Assembly: GCA_024641465.1 (NCBI GenBank)
Contig: JAHEDB010000058.1
Location: 1-9,509 of the forward strand
Origin: Chromatiales bacterium
GTDB lineage: Bacteria; Pseudomonadota; Gammaproteobacteria; UBA6429; Thiohalophilaceae
Length of the DNA: 9,509 nucleotides
Direction: 5' to 3'
Shown piece by piece: positions 1-9,509 of the stretch (positions are counted from its first letter, which is position 1; every line of letters starts with the position of its first letter). The notes beneath the pieces were generated by a model. That model saw nothing but the letters and a program-made list of their open reading frames with translations, was not told the DNA's origin and searched no databases. Made by a program: the position numbers and the translations under genes.

Positions 1-121
1 CGTGCTTCTCTGCCATCACCTTGGTGATCGCCGCTGTCAGTGTGGTTTTACCGTGGTCTACGTGACCGATCGTGCCCACGTTCACGTGGGGTTTGGTTCT
101 TGCAAATTTTTCCTTGGACAC
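1..121 (-). CDS. tuf: Elongation factor Tu, N-terminal fragment (gene runs off the window)
   Basis: EF-Tu is the cytoplasmic GTPase that carries aminoacyl-tRNA to the ribosomal A site. Only the first 40 codons plus one base are present. The reading starts at a GTG (121-119) and gives MSKEKFARTKPHVNVGTIGH, continuing with VDHGKTTLTAAITKVMAEKH. This contains the complete G1/P-loop GHVDHGKT (residues 19-26) at the position typical of EF-Tu. The start is supported by GAGAGG at 136-131, nine bases upstream, and by the match to the usual EF-Tu N-terminus. It lies 33 bp after fusA with no visible promoter or terminator between, so it is probably co-transcribed as the last gene of the str operon. Many gammaproteobacteria carry two tuf copies; which copy this is cannot be told, although the position after fusA corresponds to tufA in E. 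coli. Confidence 0.96.
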   Translation of the reverse strand, partial: MSKEKFARTKPHVNVGTIGHVDHGKTTLTAAITKVMAEKH

Positions 122-130
122 GGTCTTTAC

Positions 131-136
131 CCTCTC
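131..136 (-). promoter_or_regulatory. Ribosome-binding site of tuf
   Basis: On the minus strand GAGAGG lies nine bases before the GTG start of tuf. It supports the GTG rather than a later ATG, as does the match of the encoded residues to the EF-Tu N-terminus. Confidence 0.7.
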
Positions 137-154
137 AATTCAAAACTTAAATTA

Positions 155-2254
155 TTACGAAACTCTTTTAATCACCACATCGGCCACGCTCGATGGCGCC
201 TCGGCATACTTCTCAAACTCCATGCTATAACTGGCACGGCCTTGCGTCGCCGAACGCAAATCGGTCGAATAACCGAACATTTCGCCTAGCGGCACTTCGG
301 CACGAACAATCTTGCCGGAAGGCCCGTCTTCCATTCCCTGGACGATACCACGGCGACGGTTAAGGTCACCCATGACATCACCCATGTAATCCTCAGGCGT
401 CACCACTTCCACTTTCATAATGGGCTCAAGGAGTACAGGTTTCGCCTTCTTGGCACCTTCCTTAAAGCCCATGGAGCCGGCAATCTTGAACGCCATTTCC
501 GATGAATCCACTTCGTGGTAGGAGCCGTCGAAAACACTCACCTTGACGTCAACCACCGGGAAACCGGCGATTACACCGTTTTCCATTTGCTCCCTGATAC
601 CTTTATCCACCGCCGGTATGTATTCTTTTGGAACTACACCACCAGCGATCTCATTCACAAACTCATAACCCGTGCCCGGCTCCCTGGGCTCGATCCTCAG
701 CCAGACATGGCCAAACTGCCCACGACCACCCGACTGACGAACAAACTTGCCTTCCTGTTCAACCTTGGCGCGAATCGTTTCACGATACGCCACCTGAGGC
801 GCGCCGACCTTGGCGGTAACATTAAATTCACGCCGCATCCGATCGACGATGATCTCCAGGTGTAACTCACCCATCCCGGATATGATGGTTTGGCCGGTCT
901 CTTCATCGGTATGCACCCGAAATGAAGGATCTTCCTGGGTCAGCTTCGACAGGGCCAGCCCCATCTTTTCCTGATCCGCCACCGTTCTAGGCTCAATCGC
1001 CACCGAGATCACTGGCTCGGGGAATACCATCCGCTCCAGTGTGATCACGTTATTCATGTCACACAGGGTTTCACCCGTGGTGACATCCTTCAGGCCAACA
1101 GCCGCGGCAATATCCCCGGCGCAGACCTCTTTAATCTCTTCACGGCTGTTGGCATGCATCTGCACGATACGACCAATCCGCTCCTTCTTCCCCTTGATCG
1201 GGTTGTAAACACTATCCCCGGATTTCATCACCCCGGAATAGACCCGAAAGAAGGTCAGCGTACCGACAAACGGGTCGCTCGCAATCTTGAATGCAAGCGC
1301 GGCAAACGGCTCATCATCAGATGAGTGGCGTTCCGCCTCGGTAGCCTCTTTGTCGTCCAGCACACCCTTAATCGCCGGCACATCCACCGGTGAGGGCATG
1401 TAATCAACAACCGCATCCAACATGGCCTGCACGCCCTTGTTCTTGAAGGCGGAGCCACACAGGCACGGCACTATTTCGTTGGCCAGCGTACGAATACGCA
1501 AGCCCTTCTTGATGTCGGCCTCCACAAGGCCGCCTGTCTCAAGGTACTTCTCCATCAACTCTTCACTAGCCTCGGCAGCCGACTCAACCATCTGCTCATG
1601 CAGACGTTGCGCCTCTTCAACCAGCTCAGCCGGTATTTCGGCATAGCTGAAGGTGGTGCCCATGTCGGCCTCATTCCAACTGATGGCCTTCATCTTGATC
1701 AGGTCCACGACACCCCGAAAGCTGTCTTCCGTACCGATATTCAACTGAATCGGCACAGGGTTGGCACCCAATCGTGCTTTAATCTGTCCAACCACCCGCA
1801 GGAAGTTGGCGCCGGTACGGTCCATCTTGTTGACGAAGGCCAGCCGCGGCACATGGTATTTGTTAGCCTGACGCCATACGGTTTCAGACTGAGGCTCTAC
1901 ACCGCCGACCGCGCAAAACACCGCGCAGGCCCCATCCAGTACTCGCAGCGACCGTTCAACTTCAATCGTGAAGTCCACGTGCCCGGGCGTATCAATTATA
2001 TTGATACGGTGTTCAGCGTACTGCTTCTCCATGCCCTGCCAGAAACAGGTCGTAGCCGCCGAGGTGATGGTAATGCCTCGTTCCTGCTCCTGCTCCATCC
2101 AGTCCATGATGGCGGCCCCGTCGTGCACCTCACCAATTTTGTGAGACACCCCGGTATAAAACAAAACACGTTCTGTCGTTGTCGTCTTGCCGGCATCAAT
2201 GTGTGCCATGATGCCGATATTACGATAACGGTCTATAGGGGTCTTGCGGGCCAC
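155..2254 (-). CDS. fusA: Elongation factor G
   Basis: EF-G is the GTPase that moves tRNAs and mRNA through the ribosome after peptide-bond formation and, with ribosome recycling factor, helps split spent ribosomes. The protein has 699 residues, close to the 704 of E. coli EF-G. The GTPase domain shows G1 AHIDAGKT (17-24), switch I RGITIT (59-64), G3 DTPGH (88-92), G4 NKMD (142-145) and G5 GSA (267-269). Downstream domains II-V are colinear with the family, including the domain IV segment DGSYHEVDSSEMAFK and the domain V segment EVVTPEDYMGDVMGDLNRRR. The start codon is GTG (2254-2252), giving MARKTPIDRYRNIG, which matches the family N-terminus. An AGGA lies nine bases upstream. It follows rpsG after 27 bp and precedes tuf by 33 bp, so it reads as a mid-operon gene. 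No key residue is missing. It looks like the main housekeeping EF-G (fusA1 type) because of its str-operon position. Confidence 0.99.
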   Translation of the reverse strand: MARKTPIDRYRNIGIMAHIDAGKTTTTERVLFYTGVSHKIGEVHDGAAIMDWMEQEQERGITITSAATTCFWQGMEKQYAEHRINIIDTPGHVDFTIEVERSLRVLDGACAVFCAVGGVEPQSETVWRQANKYHVPRLAFVNKMDRTGANFLRVVGQIKARLGANPVPIQLNIGTEDSFRGVVDLIKMKAISWNEADMGTTFSYAEIPAELVEEAQRLHEQMVESAAEASEELMEKYLETGGLVEADIKKGLRIRTLANEIVPCLCGSAFKNKGVQAMLDAVVDYMPSPVDVPAIKGVLDDKEATEAERHSSDDEPFAALAFKIASDPFVGTLTFFRVYSGVMKSGDSVYNPIKGKKERIGRIVQMHANSREEIKEVCAGDIAAAVGLKDVTTGETLCDMNNVITLERMVFPEPVISVAIEPRTVADQEKMGLALSKLTQEDPSFRVHTDEETGQTIISGMGELHLEIIVDRMRREFNVTAKVGAPQVAYRETIRAKVEQEGKFVRQSGGRGQFGHVWLRIEPREPGTGYEFVNEIAGGVVPKEYIPAVDKGIREQMENGVIAGFPVVDVKVSVFDGSYHEVDSSEMAFKIAGSMGFKEGAKKAKPVLLEPIMKVEVVTPEDYMGDVMGDLNRRRGIVQGMEDGPSGKIVRAEVPLGEMFGYSTDLRSATQGRASYSMEFEKYAEAPSSVADVVIKRVS

Positions 2255-2263
2255 CGCCAGTAT

Positions 2264-2267
2264 TCCT
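2264..2267 (-). promoter_or_regulatory. Ribosome-binding site of fusA
   Basis: AGGA on the minus strand, nine bases before the GTG start of fusA, inside the short rpsG-fusA spacer. It supports the GTG as the true start. Confidence 0.65.
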
Positions 2268-2281
2268 ATAAATTCAATTCA

Positions 2282-2752
2282 TTACCAACGGTAATGGGCG
2301 AAGGCCTTATTGGCCTCAGCCATACGGTGCGTTTCTTCACGCTTCTTCACGGCCGTACCGCGATTTTCAGATGCATCCAGGATCTCACTGGCCAGACGGG
2401 CACCCATACCCTTTTCGCTACGAGCGCGAGCCGCATCGACAATCCAGCGCATCGCAAGGGTGTTGCGTCTGTTCGGGCGAACTTCGATCGGCACCTGATA
2501 GGTCGCACCACCGACACGGCGAGACTTAACCTCAACCATCGGGCGAACATTTTCCAGGGCCTTTTCCAGGGCCTCAACGGCGTCTTTCTTAGATTTGTCC
2601 GCCACGCTATCCAGCGCACCATAGACAATCTTTTCCGCCACTGACTTTTTACCGCTCAGCATCAACATGTTGATGAACTTGGCGATCATCTCCGACCGGA
2701 ACTTCGGATCCGGCAGGATAGGCCTTTTTGCTGCGACTCGTCTTCTAGCCAT
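2282..2752 (-). CDS. rpsG: 30S ribosomal protein S7
   Basis: S7 is a primary 16S rRNA-binding protein that nucleates folding of the 3' major domain (head) of the small subunit and borders the E site. The 156 residues correspond to the common bacterial form, without the longer C-terminal extension found in E. coli K-12. Recognisable segments are MARRRVAAKRPILPDPKF at the N-terminus, the central KSRRVGGATYQVPIEVRP (the beta-hairpin region) and the C-terminal REETHRMAEANKAFAHYRW. The ATG start (2752-2750) has AGGA nine bases upstream. It sits 78 bp after rpsL and 27 bp before fusA. In E. coli S7 represses str-operon translation by binding the rpsL-rpsG spacer; the hairpin found in the equivalent spacer here makes similar control plausible but unproven. 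Confidence 0.99.
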   Translation of the reverse strand: MARRRVAAKRPILPDPKFRSEMIAKFINMLMLSGKKSVAEKIVYGALDSVADKSKKDAVEALEKALENVRPMVEVKSRRVGGATYQVPIEVRPNRRNTLAMRWIVDAARARSEKGMGARLASEILDASENRGTAVKKREETHRMAEANKAFAHYRW

Positions 2753-2779
2753 TTACCAATTTCCTGTTTGCTCTATTTT

Positions 2780-2816
2780 AAAACGGCCGCCAAGACACTC
2801 GCTCTCTGGCCGCCTT
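2780..2816 (-). promoter_or_regulatory. Hairpin in the rpsL-rpsG spacer, candidate S7 autoregulatory site
   Basis: The mRNA (minus strand) can form a nine-pair stem between AAGGCGGCC (2816-2808) and GGCCGUUUU (2788-2780), including two G-U pairs, around a 19-base loop. In the loop, AGA and UCU could pair further. The structure ends 14 bases before the rpsG ribosome-binding site (AGGA, 2765-2762). In E. coli the spacer between these same two genes is the target of S7, which represses its own synthesis; that is the basis for the call. Sequence identity with the E. coli site was not established. The GC-rich stem followed by four U residues also resembles a weak terminator, which is the main alternative. 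Confidence 0.4.
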
Positions 2817-2830
2817 CTATTAAATTCAAT

Positions 2831-3205
2831 TTACGACTTGGGTCGTTTGGCGCCGTACTTGGAACGAGCCTGGCGTCGATCACTCACACCGGCGGTATCC
2901 AGAGAACCACGCACCGTGTGATAACGCACACCTGGCAAGTCTTTTACACGACCACCACGAATCAGGACCACGGAGTGTTCCTGAAGATTATGCCCTTCAC
3001 CACCGATGTAGCTTGTGACTTCATGACCGTTGGTCAGGCGTACACGAGCGACTTTACGCATCGCCGAGTTTGGCTTTTTCGGTGTCGTGGTATACACACG
3101 AGTGCACACACCACGTCGCTGCGGACAGGCCTCCAGCGCCGGCACATTACTCTTTTCCCGCTTACTCTTGCGCGGATTACGTACCAATTGGTTTATTGTT
3201 GCCAT
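2831..3205 (-). CDS. rpsL: 30S ribosomal protein S12
   Basis: S12 sits at the decoding centre of the small subunit and affects accuracy and streptomycin sensitivity. The 124 residues equal the E. coli length and run colinear with it. The TTTPKKPNSAMRK loop contains Lys43, and GGRVKDLPGVRYHTVRG contains Lys88, Asp89 (the residue that carries beta-methylthio modification in E. coli) and Pro91 (numbering includes Met1). Common streptomycin-resistance substitutions fall at Lys43 and Lys88, and both are wild type here. The ATG start (3205-3203) has GGAG 12 bases upstream, a somewhat long spacing, and the N-terminus MATINQLVRNPR fits the family. It is the first gene after the candidate str promoter and leader hairpin and precedes rpsG by 78 bp. 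Confidence 0.99.
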   Translation of the reverse strand: MATINQLVRNPRKSKREKSNVPALEACPQRRGVCTRVYTTTPKKPNSAMRKVARVRLTNGHEVTSYIGGEGHNLQEHSVVLIRGGRVKDLPGVRYHTVRGSLDTAGVSDRRQARSKYGAKRPKS

Positions 3206-3221
3206 AAGTCTTTCTAACTCC

Positions 3222-3273
3222 AGAAAATAAACGACAGGCCAGACCTTCCAATTTTAAGGGGCTGACCTGTCGT
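3222..3273 (-). terminator. Long hairpin with U-rich tract before rpsL: intrinsic terminator of rpoBC or str leader attenuator
   Basis: Read on the minus strand, ACGACAGGUCAG (3273-3262) pairs with CUGGCCUGUCGU (3242-3231) in 12 unbroken pairs with one G-U. This wobble exists only in the minus-strand RNA; in plus-strand RNA it would be a C-A mismatch, so the structure is better suited to minus-strand transcripts. A small internal loop leads to a further four pairs, CCUU with AAGG (3259-3256 with 3247-3244), capped by eight bases. The stem is followed by UUAUUUUCU (3230-3222). This is the form of a Rho-independent terminator. It lies only 26 bases before the rpsL start and downstream of the candidate str promoter, so it could end rpoBC read-through, attenuate str transcription, or act as a 5'-end stabiliser. 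Confidence 0.7.
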
Positions 3274-3283
3274 AAGGCGCGAG

Positions 3284-3312
3284 ATTGTATTGAATCAGAG
3301 CCCCCCCGTCAA
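3284..3312 (-). promoter_or_regulatory. Sigma70-type promoter of the str operon
   Basis: Minus-strand TTGACG (3312-3307) and TACAAT (3289-3284) each match five of six consensus bases and are separated by exactly 17 bp. Initiation would fall near 3278-3275. The bases just after the -10 element, CTCGCGCC, form a GC-rich discriminator, a feature of promoters under negative ppGpp/DksA (stringent) control such as those for rRNA and ribosomal proteins. The site lies in the rpoC-rpsL gap, where an independent str promoter is expected. The spacer carries a run of seven G. Strength and start site are inferred, not shown. Confidence 0.75.
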
Positions 3313-3351
3313 CCGCATTTGGGGCCCATTTACCATTTTTCCGTCCGGTTT

Positions 3352-7563
<4,212 letters not shown>

Positions 7564-7570
7564 GTATTAG

Positions 7571-7575
7571 CTCCT
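7571..7575 (-). promoter_or_regulatory. Ribosome-binding site of rpoC
   Basis: A strong AGGAG on the minus strand lies seven bases before the GTG (7563-7561). The ideal spacing supports this GTG over the in-frame ATG six codons later, and the encoded MKDLLK matches the usual beta' N-terminus. Confidence 0.85.
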
Positions 7576-7580
7576 AAAGT

Positions 7581-7628
7581 TGTAGATCGGTCTGCTGGCC
7601 GACATGTCGGGCCGCAGCCCGACCTACC
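7581..7628. repeat. REP-like inverted doublet with outward GTAG ends in the rpoB-rpoC spacer
   Basis: The 48 bp consist of two 24-base units in inverted orientation meeting at 7604/7605. Unit one reads TGTAGATCGG then TCTGCTGGCCGACA on the plus strand (7581-7604). Unit two, on the minus strand, reads GGTAGGTCGG then GCTGCGGCCCGACA (7628-7605). They agree at 19 of 24 positions. Each has GTAG near its outer end followed by an imperfect palindrome; in unit two this is GTCGGGC/GCCCGAC (7606-7612 with 7617-7623), seven pairs around CGCA. The junction is the perfect palindrome CCGACATGTCGG (7599-7610), and the outer arms (7582-7590 with 7619-7627) pair over nine positions with one G-U in the transcript. 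A GTAG head plus palindrome in paired inverted units is the layout of REP/BIME elements mobilised by RAYT transposases. Other genomic copies cannot be seen here, so membership of a repeat family is inferred. Confidence 0.65.
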
Positions 7629-7634
7629 ATAGAT

Positions 7635-9509
7635 TTAATCCTGTTGCTCAAGTTCAATATCGATCGCCAGGGAACGAATTTCCTTCAACAGTACATTGAA
7701 GGACTCAGGCATGCCTGCCTCCATCCGGTGATCGCCATCAACGATGTTTTTGTACATCTTGGTACGTCCATTCACATCGTCCGATTTCACGGTGAGCATT
7801 TCCTGCAAGGTGTACGCGGCGCCGTAGGCCTCGAGGGCCCACACTTCCATTTCACCGAAGCGCTGGCCACCGAACTGGGCCTTACCACCCAGCGGTTGCT
7901 GCGTGACCAGACTGTACGGACCAGTGGAACGGGCGTGCATCTTGTCATCGACCAGGTGGTTCAACTTCAGCATGTACATGTAACCGACGGTCACCTGGCG
8001 ATCAAAGGCCTCGCCGGTACGACCGTCGTGCAGGGTGGTCTGACCAGAGCGCGGCAGACCGGCCAGTTCCAGCAGGTCCTTGATCTGGGGTTCATCGACG
8101 CCGTCAAATACCGGTGTCGCCATCGGCACGCCCTTACGCAGGTTCATGGCCAGCTCAACGACTTCTTCGTCTGTCAGACCCTTGATGTCTTCCTTGCGAC
8201 CTTCGGACTTGTTATAGATCTCATCAAGGAACTTGCGCACCTCGACAATCTTTTCCTGGGCGGCGAGCATCTCGCCGATCTTCTTGCCGAGGCCCTTGGC
8301 GGCCCAGCCGAGATGGGTTTCGAGCACCTGACCGACGTTCATACGAGACGGAACGCCGAGGGGGTTCAGTACCACATCTACGGGTTCGCCATCGGCGCTG
8401 TAGGGCATGTCTTCAACGGGCACGATCATGGAGATAACACCCTTGTTACCGTGACGACCGGCCATCTTGTCACCAGGCTGAATACGACGCTTCACGGCCA
8501 GATAGACCTTGACCATCTTCAGTACGCCAGGTGCCAGGTCATCACCGGTAGTCAGCTTGCCGCGCTTCTCTTCGAAGCGGGCATCAAACTCGGTACGCAG
8601 CTGTTTCAACTGCCCGGAAATGACTTCCATCTGGGCATTGGCCTCATCACTACGCAGGCGGATCTCAAACCATTTTTCACGTTCGACTTCGCTCAGGTAT
8701 TGCTTGGTGATCTTGGTATTGCTGGACATACCATTCGGACCACCATCGGCAACCTTGCCAATCAACATCGATTCGACGCGGCTGTAGGCGTCGTCTTCCA
8801 TAATACGGCGTTGGTCGTTCAAGTCTTTCTTGATGCGGGCCAGTTCCGATTCTTCAATCGACTTGGCGCGGGCGTCTTTTTCCAGGCCATCACGGGTAAA
8901 GACCTGCACATCGATTACCGTACCGATCATGCCGGACGGGACGCGCAGCGAGGTATCTTTCACGTCAGAGGCCTTCTCACCGAAGATTGCGCGCAGCAGT
9001 TTTTCTTCCGGTGTCAGCTGGGTTTCACCCTTGGGGGTCACCTTACCGACCAGGATATCGCCCGGTTTCACTTCGGCGCCGATGTAGACAATACCGGCCT
9101 CGTCCAGCTTGGACAGGGCGGCCTCGCCGACATTGGGAATATCGCCGGAGATTTCTTCTGAGCCCAACTTGGTGTCACGCGCCACGCAGGTCAGTTCTTC
9201 GATATGGATGGTGGTATAGCGATCTTCCTGTACCACACGCTCGGAGATCAGGATCGAGTCCTCGAAGTTGTAACCATTCCAGGGCATGAAAGCCACCAGC
9301 ATGTTCTGACCCAATGCCAGTTCACCCATGTCGGTGGACGGACCATCCGCCATCACGTCGCCACGGGCGATGATGTCACCGGTCTTGACCAGCGGCCGCT
9401 GGTTGATACAGGTATTCTGGTTGGAACGGGTGTACTTGGTCAGGTTGTAGATGTCCACACCGGGTTCACCAGGGATGGTCTCATCATCATTGACACGCAC
9501 CACGATACG
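7635..9509 (-). CDS. rpoB: DNA-directed RNA polymerase subunit beta, C-terminal part (5' end outside the window)
   Basis: Beta forms the other pincer of RNA polymerase and shares the catalytic centre with beta'. The reading frame is open from the window edge to a TAA at 7637-7635, giving 624 residues. They correspond to about residue 731 onward of the 1342-residue E. coli protein; the GTG at 9503 is an internal Val codon, not a start. Motifs, numbered from the first residue in the window: PWNGYNFEDS (76-85, with the acidic residue equivalent to E. coli Glu813); GDKMAGRHGNKG (346-357, with the two Lys equivalent to Lys1065 and Lys1073); and the C-terminal block MLKLNHLVDDKMHARSTGPY to GGKAQFGGQRFGEMEVWALE, which packs against beta'. 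The rifampicin-binding region lies upstream and is not covered. Relative to E. coli, about 13 extra residues fall between the first two motifs, in the variable SI2 insert. The gene is followed by rpoC after 71 bp. Confidence 0.99.
   Translation of the reverse strand, partial: RIVVRVNDDETIPGEPGVDIYNLTKYTRSNQNTCINQRPLVKTGDIIARGDVMADGPSTDMGELALGQNMLVAFMPWNGYNFEDSILISERVVQEDRYTTIHIEELTCVARDTKLGSEEISGDIPNVGEAALSKLDEAGIVYIGAEVKPGDILVGKVTPKGETQLTPEEKLLRAIFGEKASDVKDTSLRVPSGMIGTVIDVQVFTRDGLEKDARAKSIEESELARIKKDLNDQRRIMEDDAYSRVESMLIGKVADGGPNGMSSNTKITKQYLSEVEREKWFEIRLRSDEANAQMEVISGQLKQLRTEFDARFEEKRGKLTTGDDLAPGVLKMVKVYLAVKRRIQPGDKMAGRHGNKGVISMIVPVEDMPYSADGEPVDVVLNPLGVPSRMNVGQVLETHLGWAAKGLGKKIGEMLAAQEKIVEVRKFLDEIYNKSEGRKEDIKGLTDEEVVELAMNLRKGVPMATPVFDGVDEPQIKDLLELAGLPRSGQTTLHDGRTGEAFDRQVTVGYMYMLKLNHLVDDKMHARSTGPYSLVTQQPLGGKAQFGGQRFGEMEVWALEAYGAAYTLQEMLTVKSDDVNGRTKMYKNIVDGDHRMEAGMPESFNVLLKEIRSLAIDIELEQQD

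Noticed and set aside
122..154. Separate promoter or terminator between fusA and tuf
   Set aside because: The 33-bp spacer holds only an AT-rich stretch and the tuf ribosome-binding site. A promoter inside the end of fusA, as known in E. coli, could not be supported by eye.
1598..2644. Plus-strand open frame of 348 codons spanning fusA, the spacer and part of rpsG
   Set aside because: Crosses two real genes on the other strand, with no recognisable protein motif. It remains open only because of the codon bias of those genes.
3311..3351. GGGCCC palindrome and AAATG repeats just after the rpoC stop as a possible terminator
   Set aside because: The only pairing is a six-base self-palindrome without a proper loop, and there is no U tract after it. 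The hairpin further downstream is far better.
7644..9161. Plus-strand open frame of 505 codons opposite rpoB
   Set aside because: Antisense shadow of conserved rpoB codons; no family resemblance and composition biased to His, Leu and Gly as expected of a reverse-complement frame.
9501..9503. GTG as a possible start of a short rpoB
   Set aside because: The frame is open to the window edge and the preceding codons (Arg-Ile) continue the beta-subunit alignment, so this is an internal Val codon of a gene cut by the window.

Overview
The window is an ordinary, highly conserved housekeeping segment. All genes lie on the minus strand and are read from high to low coordinates: rpoB (3' part) - rpoC - rpsL - rpsG - fusA - tuf (5' end). 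This is the junction of the rpoBC (RNA polymerase) operon and the str (streptomycin) operon. Protein similarity (RpoB and RpoC colinear with the Escherichia coli proteins, a GTG-started rpoC, 156-residue S7, 124-residue S12, EF-G of about 700 residues) points to a gammaproteobacterium. In E. coli itself rpoBC and str are far apart on the chromosome, so this is a lineage that keeps them adjacent. Genus cannot be decided from these sequences; base composition is moderately GC-rich by eye.

Layout, in transcription order: the rpoB C-terminal half (9509-7635) encodes the catalytic side of the beta subunit. A 71-bp spacer (7634-7564) holds a REP-like inverted doublet with GTAG ends, followed by a strong ribosome-binding site for rpoC. 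rpoC (7563-3352) is complete. The 146-bp rpoC-rpsL gap holds a good sigma70-type promoter for the str operon (-35 at 3312-3307, -10 at 3289-3284, 17-bp spacer, GC-rich discriminator), followed at once by a long hairpin and U-rich tract (3273-3222) that looks like an intrinsic terminator or attenuator. Then come rpsL (3205-2831), a 78-bp spacer with a hairpin at the position where E. coli S7 binds to regulate its own operon, rpsG (2752-2282), a 27-bp spacer, fusA (2254-155), a 33-bp spacer, and the first 40 codons of tuf (121-1).

The genes work together in the core of gene expression. RpoB and RpoC form the catalytic cleft of RNA polymerase. S12 and S7 belong to the small ribosomal subunit (decoding centre and head/E-site). 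EF-G and EF-Tu are the GTPases that drive translocation and deliver aminoacyl-tRNA. The coding regions show no frameshift, truncation or inserted gene. I found no sign of a novel multi-gene system or defence locus. What merits a second look lies in the three longer intergenic spacers.
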